Positions 1 to 6,602 of a stretch of 26,442 nucleotides of DNA are shown here, piece after piece. Numbering within the stretch: position 1 is the first letter of the stretch; every line of letters starts with the position of its first letter. A program made the translations under genes and the position numbers. The DNA comes from a virus, in the IMG/VR virus record IMGVR_UViG_3300023284_000065, positions 1 to 26,442 of that record; one strand, given 5' to 3'. The notes under the pieces are model-generated. The model saw only the letters and a program-made list of their open reading frames with translations, searched no databases and was not told the DNA's origin.

Positions 1-569
1 ATAGAATCATCAACATATTTTTTATTAGATATATCTTGATCTGCCGTAGGAGCCGCGCTTGTAGCTAATTGAGATGAATCTCCTAGCGTTGTTACGCCGA
101 ATGTAGGAGCTCCGCTAGTTGTTACATCCTGATTTATAAATGTATGATCTGAGCCATCGCTACTTCTATGAGTGTTGTTCAAAACTACATCAGAATGGTC
201 TTTACCGTCAGAAGTTCTGTGTGTAGTGTTTAAAGCTATGTCCGATTGTATGCCTAGCACCTGCCCAAATTCTAAACCTGTTTCCCCAGAATTTACCTGA
301 GTTACTTTCCCCGCTTCCCCAGAGTAACTAGATGGAGTGTCTGTTAATTCTATCCATTGGTCGTTTACACTACTACCAATACTCTCCCATGTTGGAGCAG
401 TAGATACTAAAATGTAATAGGCTAAAGGAGTATCTACACGAACTGTCTTATCAACATTCGTGCTGGTAGTATTAAAATCACTATCTGCATCCCTAGCAGC
501 TATATCAGCATAAGTTCTCGCTATTAATGCGTGAATATCATCAAGCACTTGGTCTTTATGTAAACTCAT
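1..569 (-). CDS. tail fibre-like protein, cut by window edge
   Basis: The frame stays open from an ATG at 569 to position 1, so at least 189 residues are encoded and the C-terminus is missing. The start overlaps the stop of the upstream gene as TAATG, which implies translational coupling. The protein is rich in Thr, Ser, Asp and Gly. About residues 112-143 hold two copies of a 16-residue unit of the form LN(T/N)THR(T/S)SDGxDH. Near the end is DQDISNKKYVDD, a pattern often seen in phage fibre shafts. Both patterns suggest a trimeric fibre or baseplate appendage. It lies beyond the lysis-like genes, away from the other structural genes. The receptor-binding end cannot be seen. Confidence 0.75.
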   Translation of the reverse strand, partial: MSLHKDQVLDDIHALIARTYADIAARDADSDFNTTSTNVDKTVRVDTPLAYYILVSTAPTWESIGSSVNDQWIELTDTPSSYSGEAGKVTQVNSGETGLEFGQVLGIQSDIALNTTHRTSDGKDHSDVVLNNTHRSSDGSDHTFINQDVTTSGAPTFGVTTLGDSSQLATSAAPTADQDISNKKYVDDS

Positions 570-1549
570 TACGCCGCATTCCTTATTATTAGATCGCCAG
601 AATTATCAGCAATGGAATTACCATCAACCGAGTTTAATATTCTATCGAATCCTTGTATTGATATAAGTTTGTCCCATTTGTCAAGGTTATCAGTAAAGAT
701 TCCGGTCTGAATGCCTGTCTCATTGGCTTCGTAAACAAAGCGATCTTGAGTTGTCAAGACACCTTGGGTAAAACTATCACCGCTAATCCATTCGTCAGTT
801 TGTAGCAGGTCATCATTTTTGACCGCTGAGAAATCAATCGCCAGCCACCATGTAGAGGCAGGGACATCAGTTCTCAATGAGAAATTAGCATCACTGGTGA
901 TTCGTGTGAAGGTTGTATCTCCAATATTAAATTCTAAAAAACCTTCTAATTCTAATCTAATTTCTGTGTTGGCGGGAAAATCTGAGGCTGGATATGTTTG
1001 ATCGAATATTAGTAAGCCTGTGTCGTCGGTGCCTTGCCATGCTTGAATGCGTACAGCTTCCGAAGCAGCGACCGCATCTGTTTTAAAATAAAAGGCCTCA
1101 GTTATTAAATGCGTTGCGCTATTTACATCAATTGTACTTATGGACGTCCCTGTAAAGGAGCCCGATTCATCTGGTCTAAATATAACCCTCTCTTCAAATG
1201 AGAGAGCGTTTATTATGTTTGATAAACGGGTTGTGACACCATCTTTAAAATCAGAATGAGCATGGAAAATAGTATTACCACTATCATCAGTTGTAATTAA
1301 ATGACTACCAGCAGCACTCAATTTGATTAATGTCCCAACAAGAACCGACTCGGCCCCTGTTTTAAAAGATGTGGGTTGCCATAATCCATCTATTCGCTTT
1401 TGAATCTCAGTAACGATCTCAGAATTAAAGATGACTGTTTCATAGCGCAAACTGTCATCGGTCGATTCATTGCCGGTAATATAAACCGTTGTCCCCGGAT
1501 TATTTACACCAACATTGACTCCACTTGGGCGGGATACTTGTTGAGTCAT
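569..1549 (-). CDS. putative tail/fibre-associated structural protein (326 aa)
   Basis: The ATG at 1549 (MTQQVSRPSG) is chosen because GGAGG lies 11 nt upstream; a TTG at 1567 would put the Shine-Dalgarno inside the gene. The product has no signal peptide or membrane segment. It is a beta-rich, Thr/Ser/Asp-rich sequence with a stretch (about residues 100-260) that reads like a carbohydrate-binding or jelly-roll module, but I do not recognise the family. It is coupled by TAATG to the fibre gene at 569. The two are probably partners in one appendage. Function is inferred from position and composition only. Confidence 0.65.
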   Translation of the reverse strand: MTQQVSRPSGVNVGVNNPGTTVYITGNESTDDSLRYETVIFNSEIVTEIQKRIDGLWQPTSFKTGAESVLVGTLIKLSAAGSHLITTDDSGNTIFHAHSDFKDGVTTRLSNIINALSFEERVIFRPDESGSFTGTSISTIDVNSATHLITEAFYFKTDAVAASEAVRIQAWQGTDDTGLLIFDQTYPASDFPANTEIRLELEGFLEFNIGDTTFTRITSDANFSLRTDVPASTWWLAIDFSAVKNDDLLQTDEWISGDSFTQGVLTTQDRFVYEANETGIQTGIFTDNLDKWDKLISIQGFDRILNSVDGNSIADNSGDLIIRNAA

Positions 1550-1675
1550 TATTTTATATACCTCCAATTGGCAGAGGCATTAGTGGTGGGATAGGTGATT
1601 ACATGGAGGATGGAGCGCTTATTTGCTCTCGCTACATCAAGCCCCCCTCCGGGTCTTTGTATTGAGATGGTCATT

Positions 1676-1906
1676 TTATTTTATACTAGGTTTTATTATA
1701 TCCTTTATAGTTCCTGTTATAGCCTGCTGTCCTTGAAACGCTTTGACTTTACCTACTTTTACTGTCAAATCACCTTTTATATAAGAGGCTTCGCAAGACT
1801 CACATTCCTTTGTGCTAAGGTAAGTAAAGTCTTTTGTTTCAGCATTGTATTTAATATAAGTGCATCCTATTAAGAATACAAATAATATAATTATTAAATT
1901 TTTCAT
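1676..1906 (-). CDS. small lipoprotein (76 aa)
   Basis: The N-terminus has a short charged start, a hydrophobic run and a lipobox ending LIGC, with Cys15 the predicted lipidated residue. The following Thr does not signal inner-membrane retention, so the mature form would probably go to the outer membrane. The mature part has a CESC pair near residues 35-38. The start ATG overlaps the DUF1353 gene stop (ATGA). Because it follows a putative endolysin gene, an outer-membrane spanin (Rz1-like) role is possible. However, the proline-rich composition typical of Rz1 is missing, so this is only a suggestion. Confidence 0.7.
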   Translation of the reverse strand: MKNLIIILFVFLIGCTYIKYNAETKDFTYLSTKECESCEASYIKGDLTVKVGKVKAFQGQQAITGTIKDIIKPSIK

Positions 1907-2337
1907 GGGGCTTCGTATATCTTACGTGGTTTGGAGCCTTTAGGGTTACCTAGTCTTGTAACAGCCCTATAGACATAAGACCGTCTAAGAGCCCACATCT
2001 TGTCTTCCTTGCATAGTTTTATTAAAAACTTATCAGCCCACGGCTTCCAGGGGTCAGCAGGTAATAGCCCTAAACCAATCATTTCCAAAAGGGCATCATG
2101 CGCCGCCGAACCTCTTCTAAAGTTCTTTGAGTCAAGCGCCCATGTAGCACCATCCCAACCATAATATTCTTCACAAATTAAAAAACATCTATTATCTTCT
2201 CTTTTCTCGATGTAAGCAAATGGCATTGAGATTTTTTCATACTTCTCAATAAAAAGAAAAGGGCAATCAACTAACTCAACCTCAAAGGTCTTAGCGACCC
2301 TGTATTTATACCCAATAGTATAAAAAATTTTATCCAT
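1903..2337 (-). CDS. DUF1353 family protein (144 aa)
   Basis: The sequence matches my memory of DUF1353: a YYGWDGAT segment, then SAAHDALLE and a WKPWADKFL segment in the C-terminal half. The function of this family is not known. It is common in phages, often near lysis or tail genes. Here it starts 13 nt after the M15 peptidase gene and overlaps the lipoprotein gene by ATGA. The Shine-Dalgarno is weak, so expression may rely on coupling. Family assignment is fairly firm; role is unknown. Confidence 0.7.
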   Translation of the reverse strand: MDKIFYTIGYKYRVAKTFEVELVDCPFLFIEKYEKISMPFAYIEKREDNRCFLICEEYYGWDGATWALDSKNFRRGSAAHDALLEMIGLGLLPADPWKPWADKFLIKLCKEDKMWALRRSYVYRAVTRLGNPKGSKPRKIYEAP

Positions 2338-2349
2338 TTCGGGGCCTAT

Positions 2350-2727
2350 TTAATACGTCCATATTACATCTTGATCCTTTGACCCATCAACATCTACATG
2401 GATAAAGCTATTAGAAATCCCTATGCGCCTGAATATTCTACAGACAGTAGGAATGATTCGCATTCTATCAGGGCTGTTAGAGCAGGCAATGTCAACGGCA
2501 AACCCGCTAAGATGGGCAGATTCGGAGGCCCCTCCTACTTCACGGTTAAGTGAAGCGCATCTGCACCCACTAGTAATCTTAACGGGCCTACCTAATTCTT
2601 CCCTTAAATCTTGGAGTTTTTCTACTAGAAGGATGGAAATATCATCGAATCCACAATTACAGGAACAAGCGAATTCTTCACGGGTAAAATTAGGCGAGAG
2701 TTGTTCTGACATAGAAAGTGACCTCAT
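2350..2727 (-). CDS. M15-family peptidase, candidate endolysin (125 aa)
   Basis: This is a zinc D,D-/L,D-carboxypeptidase-like protein of the peptidase M15 family, which cuts peptidoglycan stem peptides. Visible zinc ligands are His72 and Asp79 in the AHLSGFAVDI segment and His110 in IHVDVD. ITSGCRC (51-57) matches the conserved strand before the site. Length is typical of single-domain phage or M15A-like members. There is no signal peptide, so export would need a holin. The start at 2727 is supported by GGGAGAG 6 nt upstream. It is the best lysis enzyme in the window, although no convincing holin is adjacent; the small membrane proteins at 3093 and 4410 are possible partners. Confidence 0.85.
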   Translation of the reverse strand: MRSLSMSEQLSPNFTREEFACSCNCGFDDISILLVEKLQDLREELGRPVKITSGCRCASLNREVGGASESAHLSGFAVDIACSNSPDRMRIIPTVCRIFRRIGISNSFIHVDVDGSKDQDVIWTY

Positions 2728-2790
2728 AAGCTACTCTCCCTATATCATACATGTAAACAATGGCATATTACAAAGTTATTATTTTCTATT

Positions 2791-2874
2791 TCACCTTTCT
2801 TCCCATTTTTTACATCTTCGATTAATATAATCGTACTCTAAATAATATCGATAGAACAATTCGTAAAGGCTCAT
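2791..2874 (-). CDS. possible 27-aa coupled small protein
   Basis: A 27-codon ORF (MSLYELFYRY...) begins in an ATGA overlap with the stop of the gene at 2871-3077, with GGGAG upstream inside that gene. The product is Tyr- and Arg-rich and ends in charged residues. It fills most of the otherwise empty 143-nt gap before the peptidase gene. ATGA coupling is the rule in this genome, which favours a real gene. Its size means chance cannot be excluded. Confidence 0.4.
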   Translation of the reverse strand: MSLYELFYRYYLEYDYINRRCKKWEER

Positions 2875-3077
2875 TCTTTCTTCTCCCAGTAAGAAGTACA
2901 GCCAAATGTTTGTTTATCTATAGAGGGTACAGCCGCATCAAATAACTTTTCAGTTGGACAATAATCAACATCACTCCAATGCTTACATTCATTACAAGTT
3001 CCTATAACGTTGAGTCCTTTTGGATCGGAACAACTTTGAGGTATTGTATTATCCTTTATCCAGTCTTCAAGTTTCAT
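2871..3077 (-). CDS. small Cys-rich protein, possible zinc-binding (68 aa)
   Basis: The product carries a CNECKHW motif (about 29-35), then YC and FGC, a spacing seen in many small phage proteins thought to bind one zinc. No membrane segment is present. It lies in a run of small genes of unknown function, 15 nt after a membrane-protein gene and coupled to a 27-codon ORF. No specific function is claimed. Confidence 0.65.
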   Translation of the reverse strand: MKLEDWIKDNTIPQSCSDPKGLNVIGTCNECKHWSDVDYCPTEKLFDAAVPSIDKQTFGCTSYWEKKE

Positions 3078-3092
3078 CTTCTACCTCAATTC

Positions 3093-3314
3093 CTAGTTGT
3101 TAGATATTACTCTGTGATAAATCTCATTTGAAAACATTATAGTAAAAATCAAATCCCCCAATAAAAACCCAAATTGTCCTGTGTAGTACCACCAACCTAG
3201 CACTGTCAGGTTACAAGAGGCTCCCAAATAAAGACCACACTTTATCCCCCTATTCATCAAGGCCACAGATACAGCCGCCCATACTGCTATAGATAGTTCT
3301 ACCCAGAACATCAT
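3093..3314 (-). CDS. small membrane protein (73 aa)
   Basis: Hydrophobic segments at about residues 4-20, 26-46 and 48-63 predict two or three membrane helices. The start overlaps the upstream stop (GAATGATG), with M1 and M2 both possible. It is two small genes upstream of the M15 peptidase, so a holin role is conceivable, but the sequence gives no family evidence. Nutrient-transport-like or host-membrane-modifying roles are equally open. Confidence 0.65.
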   Translation of the reverse strand: MMFWVELSIAVWAAVSVALMNRGIKCGLYLGASCNLTVLGWWYYTGQFGFLLGDLIFTIMFSNEIYHRVISNN

Positions 3315-3688
3315 TCCACCTCGATCCCTAGAGCCTTACACCCGGCTATGAGTTGGGCGAGGGCTTTTGTAGGGGCTTTGGCGGTTTCGCTCACTACCAT
3401 TCCCTGAATTCTGCACCTGTAAAGTTTTTCCTGGGGCCAATAATCCATATCTAATATGTATATCTCTTTCTTAAATAACGCAGGCCAAAGATATTTCTCT
3501 TGCAAGCCAAGGCCCTCTAATTCGTGGTGGAGGGGAGGGAGTAGTAAGTGGTATTTGTCATCTTTAGTGACCCAACGCCACTTATATTCATCCATTTCAG
3601 GTGAGTAGTCATCATCTTCAAGTATTCGTTTGTGTTCCCACCCCAAAAACTTAAAAAAAGCTTCTGTGTATTTTCCTGGGGGAGTCAT
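3311..3688 (-). CDS. hypothetical protein (125 aa)
   Basis: A soluble, Trp/Tyr/Glu-rich protein coupled by ATGA to both neighbours. The N-terminal part resembles small phage proteins whose text runs LGWxHKRIL...WRWVTKDD, but I cannot place the family. The C-terminal segment APTKALAQLIAGCKALGIEVE is amphipathic. No catalytic motif is visible. Confidence 0.65.
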   Translation of the reverse strand: MTPPGKYTEAFFKFLGWEHKRILEDDDYSPEMDEYKWRWVTKDDKYHLLLPPLHHELEGLGLQEKYLWPALFKKEIYILDMDYWPQEKLYRCRIQGMVVSETAKAPTKALAQLIAGCKALGIEVE

Positions 3689-4068
3689 CTTCGCCTCAAC
3701 TTTCCCTTGTTTAATGAGTTCATTTTCCCATTTATCTTTCCTTTTGTGTATCCTTTGCTGTAACCATCAGAATATTTTTGAGCCAACTCCTCTTTGAGCT
3801 TGGCGTTTTCTTCTTTAAATCTTTGTCTATCCATAAAATATTGATTTCTAGCTATTGCATGGTCAAGCTTAACTTCGCGTTCCTCCGCAATCTCTTCCTT
3901 CAAGCTCTCCACCATTTTGATGAGGCGGCACCCTTCACTGTACCGAGATTCAGAGGAAGGCCATCCTCTTTTAATTCCCTCAAACTCTTCACCGTTATAT
4001 GGTTTAGTTTTTTCCTTGCCGTCTTCCATGAAATTCTCGGGGCCTTTTCCATTGTCGTAGGGTTGCAT
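3685..4068 (-). CDS. hypothetical coiled-coil protein (127 aa)
   Basis: The frame is open back to 4158, but AAAGGAG sits directly before ATGATG at 4071/4068. The second ATG (MQPYDNGKG) has the better spacing, so 4068 is chosen. The product is strongly charged; residues 45-105 look like a coiled coil, and the tail is basic and rich in Gly and Lys (KGYTKGKINGK). It overlaps the next gene by ATGA. A 183-nt untranslated stretch with a strong hairpin precedes it, unusual in this compact genome. Confidence 0.6.
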   Translation of the reverse strand: MQPYDNGKGPENFMEDGKEKTKPYNGEEFEGIKRGWPSSESRYSEGCRLIKMVESLKEEIAEEREVKLDHAIARNQYFMDRQRFKEENAKLKEELAQKYSDGYSKGYTKGKINGKMNSLNKGKLRRR

Positions 4069-4216
4069 CATTTCTCCTTTAAGTGAGGCAAGGGGGTTGG
4101 TGGCCTTTGAGCATGATATTTGGCCACTCCATAGTGAGACCAAACCACTATGCAACATTGTAGAGGTCTGACGATAGTAACCATGCGAAGGCTTCTACCA
4201 AAGGACCAACCCCTAA

Positions 4217-4241
4217 CCGTTTGCTTACCGTAAACAAACGG
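4217..4241 (-). other. perfect hairpin in a 183-nt leader
   Basis: Arms CCGTTTG and CAAACGG pair over 7 bp, and a G-U pair plus three more pairs extend the stem to about 11 bp with a tiny loop. No U tract follows on either strand, so a simple intrinsic terminator is unlikely. A second weaker hairpin (arms TTTGG/CCAAA, about 4115-4140) lies nearer the gene at 4068. The near-perfect dyad could be an operator or an RNA element. Confidence 0.5.
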
Positions 4242-4251
4242 CCTTGCCTAT

Positions 4252-4413
4252 TTATTCTTTTTGCCTGCACTCATGGATATATCCAAGGTTAAAATCCTCT
4301 TTGCTCCAAGTAATCTTACATTTATCACAGGAAAAATCATCTTCCATCGCACGGTCGAATTTTTCTTTTCTGATCTGCTCAATTCGCTTGTTAACTTGCT
4401 CACTGTCAGTCAT
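4252..4413 (-). CDS. small zinc-finger-like protein (53 aa)
   Basis: An ORF starting MTDSEQVNKRIEQ begins in an ATGA overlap with the 24-codon ORF upstream. After a basic N-terminal helix it has CDKC (29-32) and HEC (47-49), a possible CCHC zinc site. It is the last member of a four-gene overlapping chain. The coupling and the paired Cys/His residues argue that it is real. Confidence 0.6.
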   Translation of the reverse strand: MTDSEQVNKRIEQIRKEKFDRAMEDDFSCDKCKITWSKEDFNLGYIHECRQKE

Positions 4414-4484
4414 TTTCCCAACCAAAAGAATGTTGATGCTAAAAGTAGGATTACGAATATAACTATTTTTTCAAGTAGTATCAT
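4410..4484 (-). CDS. 24-aa single-span membrane peptide
   Basis: The tiny ORF overlaps both neighbours by ATGA (4481-4484 and 4410-4413). It encodes almost nothing but a hydrophobic helix (residues 6-22) ending in Gly-Lys. Double translational coupling makes a chance ORF less likely. Small membrane peptides in phages can be lysis regulators, inhibitors of host proteins or holin-like; nothing in the sequence decides between these. Confidence 0.5.
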   Translation of the reverse strand: MILLEKIVIFVILLLASTFFWLGK

Positions 4485-4651
4485 TTCTTTACCCTCAAAC
4501 AATTTTTGCAACGATCTTCTTTTTTAGTTCCACGCCACGTTGCAACCACGTTCTTGTTTCCAGTGCTAGGGTGATAGTTCCAACATCCACAGGAAGTTCT
4601 ATTGGAATGAGCCTCTTTTGAGTTCCACCAATCGTATTTATGAACTTTCAT
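4481..4651 (-). CDS. small Cys-rich protein, zinc-ribbon-like (56 aa)
   Basis: The ATG at 4651 lies inside the end of the upstream gene (14-nt overlap). The product has a CGC pair (21-23) and a CKNC pair (48-51) separated by a Trp- and Thr-containing strand region, a layout consistent with one zinc ribbon. It ends in ATGA coupled to the 24-codon membrane ORF. Confidence 0.6.
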   Translation of the reverse strand: MKVHKYDWWNSKEAHSNRTSCGCWNYHPSTGNKNVVATWRGTKKEDRCKNCLRVKK

Positions 4652-4820
4652 CTTTCATCGCCTCAGTTTTTACAGCTAAGAATTTTCCCCGTTTATCTAT
4701 TAATCCATTTATTCCATGCCTCTTAGTAAAAGCATAAATTCTTTCCGTGGCCTCTTCGTTGGTGTGTGGGTGTAATTCCTCCAAAGCCCTCTGCTCTGAT
4801 TTATCATTCCACGGTTTCAT
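4638..4820 (-). CDS. hypothetical protein (60 aa)
   Basis: A small charged soluble protein beginning MKPWNDKSEQRALE. The region HTNEEATERIYAFTKRHG looks helical and is followed by GLIDKRGKFLAV, a short strand pair. I do not recognise it. It follows the ASCH-like gene after 16 nt and overlaps the next gene by 14 nt, making it the first of a chain of four. Confidence 0.6.
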   Translation of the reverse strand: MKPWNDKSEQRALEELHPHTNEEATERIYAFTKRHGINGLIDKRGKFLAVKTEAMKDESS

Positions 4821-4836
4821 TCACACCACCTTAAAG

Positions 4837-5109
4837 TTAGAGCCTTATAGCAAAGACTTTCGTTGGCACGTTGTCCCATTCTTCATGCGTTATCGTTTTA
4901 ATTTCGTATCCCTGCCAGGGAAGCTCTATCCGTGTTTTGGTATAGCCACGCATTAACACAAGCCTTTTGTATTGATGGTGGTGAAAACGAGCCTTCCAAT
5001 ATGAGTTGAATAAACGATAATCAAATTTCTTCTCGCCGGACTTTACCTGATCGAACCATTTAAACTTTAAGACCAGATATAAGATTGCTGGCATTGGCTT
5101 AGGGGTCAT
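4837..5109 (-). CDS. ASCH-domain-like protein (90 aa)
   Basis: The N-terminal half follows the ASCH/PUA-like pattern: LVLKFKWFDQVKSGEKKFDY is a match to the conserved strand, helix and GEK-x-x-(E/D)-YR element, followed by YWKAR and a second strand with a GY turn. ASCH proteins bind RNA or modified nucleotides, and some act as nucleases. Length is close to the minimal domain. The gene is coupled by ATGA to its upstream neighbour. Fold is likely; substrate is unknown. Confidence 0.65.
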   Translation of the reverse strand: MTPKPMPAILYLVLKFKWFDQVKSGEKKFDYRLFNSYWKARFHHHQYKRLVLMRGYTKTRIELPWQGYEIKTITHEEWDNVPTKVFAIRL

Positions 5110-5474
5110 TTGGCCACTGCTTCGATTTGTTTATTAATTTGTCGCCATGCCTTGTTGAACTGGCCTGCGGTGATTTGCTCGTACTCGATATTTGCGCCAA
5201 CCCTAATTAGCTCTTTTGTTTCTATGTTGATTTTTCCCTGCTTATCATTTTGAAAAGAGTAACCGTTTAACCAGCCTGTTGAACTAATCCCTGTTATTTT
5301 TAGATACAGCCACCATTTGTCCTTTTCTTTGTCCGGGCCACCATAAGTATTTCTATATCTAAAATGCTTGCCCACATACTTTTCATTTTCTGCAATATCC
5401 TCGGACGCTTCAATTTTATAGAGCTTGGCGCGTGCTTTGTTGACGATTGTTTGCAACTCTTTCTTAGTTTCCAT
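5106..5474 (-). CDS. hypothetical protein (122 aa)
   Basis: A soluble protein with a helical N-terminus, a central beta-like segment around KYVGKHFRYRNTYGG and WWLYLKITGI, and a helical C-terminus. This resembles small phage proteins with an SH3-like core, but no family can be named. It sits 27 nt after the MazG-like gene and overlaps the ASCH-like gene by ATGA. Confidence 0.6.
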   Translation of the reverse strand: METKKELQTIVNKARAKLYKIEASEDIAENEKYVGKHFRYRNTYGGPDKEKDKWWLYLKITGISSTGWLNGYSFQNDKQGKINIETKELIRVGANIEYEQITAGQFNKAWRQINKQIEAVAK

Positions 5475-5501
5475 CCCACTATTCCCCCTGTGATTTAGTT
5501 T

Positions 5502-5798
5502 TTAACAATTTTTGTTTGCTCCCTTAGTTCCGCCCTCCGACCGACACATAACACCATGTTGCTCCATACAGGCAACGCCTACGGCAACAAGCTGTAGTAT
5601 TTCATTAAGAGTTTTGCCCGGAGGACTTGCGGTGTGCCATGTCTTTTTTACGTCAGCAAGGTTCTTTTCCAATACCAAAATAAATTCGCCAACTGTGTGG
5701 GTGTGAGTCGATGGGTCGCCCCATTTCAAATCCTGATATTTTCTTTCCGCCATAATTTCATTATGTATTTCTAAATCCATCATTCGCTTTTCATCCAT
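5502..5798 (-). CDS. MazG-like phage protein (98 aa)
   Basis: The segment AERKYQDLKWGDP (17-29) followed by a helix HTHTVGEFILVLEKNLADV and a second helix EILQLVAVGVACMEQHG has the layout of small phage MazG-like proteins, an all-alpha NTP pyrophosphatase fold. The acidic metal-binding residues of true MazG are only partly visible, so activity is uncertain. The start at 5798 follows GGGAGAG. Its leader carries the structured region at 5822-5925. Confidence 0.55.
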   Translation of the reverse strand: MDEKRMMDLEIHNEIMAERKYQDLKWGDPSTHTHTVGEFILVLEKNLADVKKTWHTASPPGKTLNEILQLVAVGVACMEQHGVMCRSEGGTKGANKNC

Positions 5799-5810
5799 GC
5801 TACTCTCCCT

Positions 5811-5861
5811 TCAAAAGTTATCCCCGGCGACCCGACTCATACCTAGTGTTAAACCATTCAT
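5811..5861 (-). CDS. possible leader ORF (16 aa)
   Basis: An ORF MNGLTLGMSRVAGDNF starts by overlapping the stop of a 7-codon ORF (5881-5858, MIAIRRE), which has a strong AAGGAGG site. Both lie inside the hairpin-rich leader of the gene at 5798, and the second ends 12 nt before that start. They may be leader peptides that control the fold of the RNA or pass ribosomes to the gene at 5798. Small size keeps confidence low. Confidence 0.25.
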   Translation of the reverse strand: MNGLTLGMSRVAGDNF

Positions 5862-5925
5862 TCTCGTCTGATTGCGATCATGGCTACCTCCTTTGTTGAA
5901 GGTTTGGTGCTACGAATCGCCGGGG
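5822..5925 (-). ncRNA. GC-clamped structured leader RNA
   Basis: CCCCGGCGA at 5925-5917 pairs perfectly over 9 bp with TCGCCGGGG at 5830-5822, enclosing about 86 nt. Inside, AAACC/GGTTT pair across the interior, and CCTT/AAGG form a small hairpin that would cover the AAGGAGG of a 7-codon ORF. The element starts 2 nt after the stop of the 42-aa ORF and ends 23 nt before the start of the MazG-like gene. The long clamp is direct evidence. The inner fold and any ligand are inference. It has no tRNA features. Confidence 0.45.
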
Positions 5926-5927
5926 CG

Positions 5928-6056
5928 TTAAAACATATTAAAAATACAAGTCTTTTGCTTCCAGGACATACCGCTTAACACTTCTTCATAGGTGCATTTG
6001 GCGTTGTATAAAGTTATTTTTAAAGCCCATGCGTTGGTAGGTAGGAATAGGTTCAT
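5928..6056 (-). CDS. small protein (42 aa)
   Basis: ATG at 6056 has GGAG at a 6-nt spacing and lies 18 nt after the stop of the HNH gene. The product begins MNLFLPTNAWALKITLYNAK, includes a CTYEEV segment and ends CIFNMF. No family is recognised. The good ribosome binding site and the exact fit between the endonuclease gene and the structured leader support it as a real gene. Confidence 0.5.
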   Translation of the reverse strand: MNLFLPTNAWALKITLYNAKCTYEEVLSGMSWKQKTCIFNMF

Positions 6057-6074
6057 TGGTTTCTCCATAGCAGT

Positions 6075-6578
6075 TTAATCAAAGTTTATTCTTGCAAATT
6101 CTCCAAAAAACTCCACAGCTTTCCTGTCATAAGCTTTGGCCGCTTCACTAGCAGAATTAAAATAACCTAGATGCATTTGTTTCCCAGAGACTTGAATTTG
6201 GGCTTGCCATTTTTTGGTGCTCTTATGCCATCCGACTCCTTTATAGCCGGAAGTATTAGTTTTAATCTTATTAGCATTTTGCATATTTTGCGAACGTGTA
6301 GCACTTCGCAGATTAGACTTTATATTATTTATCCTATTACCATCAATATGATCTGTGTCAAAGCCTTCTAGCGTATTATTTATGACTCGATGCATGGTAA
6401 TCATTGCTGGTTTTGCAAAGACCGCAGAACTTTTTCTAACGGCATAACCATGATTATTTAAATGCCAATTATATTTTCCAATTTCTTCAGCATCTTCAAC
6501 GTCAATGATTGCGAATTTATCTTGAGACAAAGGCACAAGGGCATGACCACGCTTGAATATTAAAGGTTTTGGCATCAT
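6075..6578 (-). CDS. HNH homing endonuclease with AP2 domain (167 aa)
   Basis: A free-standing endonuclease of the HNH/AP2 type common in phages. The HNH core shows His63, then TDHIDG with Asp76-His77, and Asn84 before an NLR segment. The C-terminal AP2-like DNA-binding domain (about 108-166) starts SGYKGVGWHKSTKKW and ends in the EAAKAYD helix. The start is set at 6578 (ATGATG) because GGAG lies 7 nt upstream and because a longer start at 6620 would place the promoter at 6603-6631 inside the gene. It interrupts no visible gene. It is probably mobile, cutting homologous sites that lack it. Confidence 0.85.
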   Translation of the reverse strand: MMPKPLIFKRGHALVPLSQDKFAIIDVEDAEEIGKYNWHLNNHGYAVRKSSAVFAKPAMITMHRVINNTLEGFDTDHIDGNRINNIKSNLRSATRSQNMQNANKIKTNTSGYKGVGWHKSTKKWQAQIQVSGKQMHLGYFNSASEAAKAYDRKAVEFFGEFARINFD

Positions 6579-6602
6579 TTCTTTTCTCCCATAAGTCCAT
6601 AT

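Noticed and set aside
1639-1658. Terminator hairpin between the lipoprotein gene and the 326-aa gene
   Set aside because: The stem has a mismatch, and neither strand has a U tract after it.
2423-2830. 135-codon plus-strand ORF
   Set aside because: Antisense to the M15 peptidase, whose zinc ligands are clearly visible on the minus strand.
3778-4086. 102-codon plus-strand ORF
   Set aside because: Antisense to the coiled-coil gene, which has a strong ribosome site and coupled neighbours; the product is Phe/Leu/Ser-rich as expected from antisense of Lys/Glu codons.
4244-4527. Two overlapping plus-strand ORFs
   Set aside because: They are antisense to a chain of four coupled minus-strand mini-genes that explain the region better.
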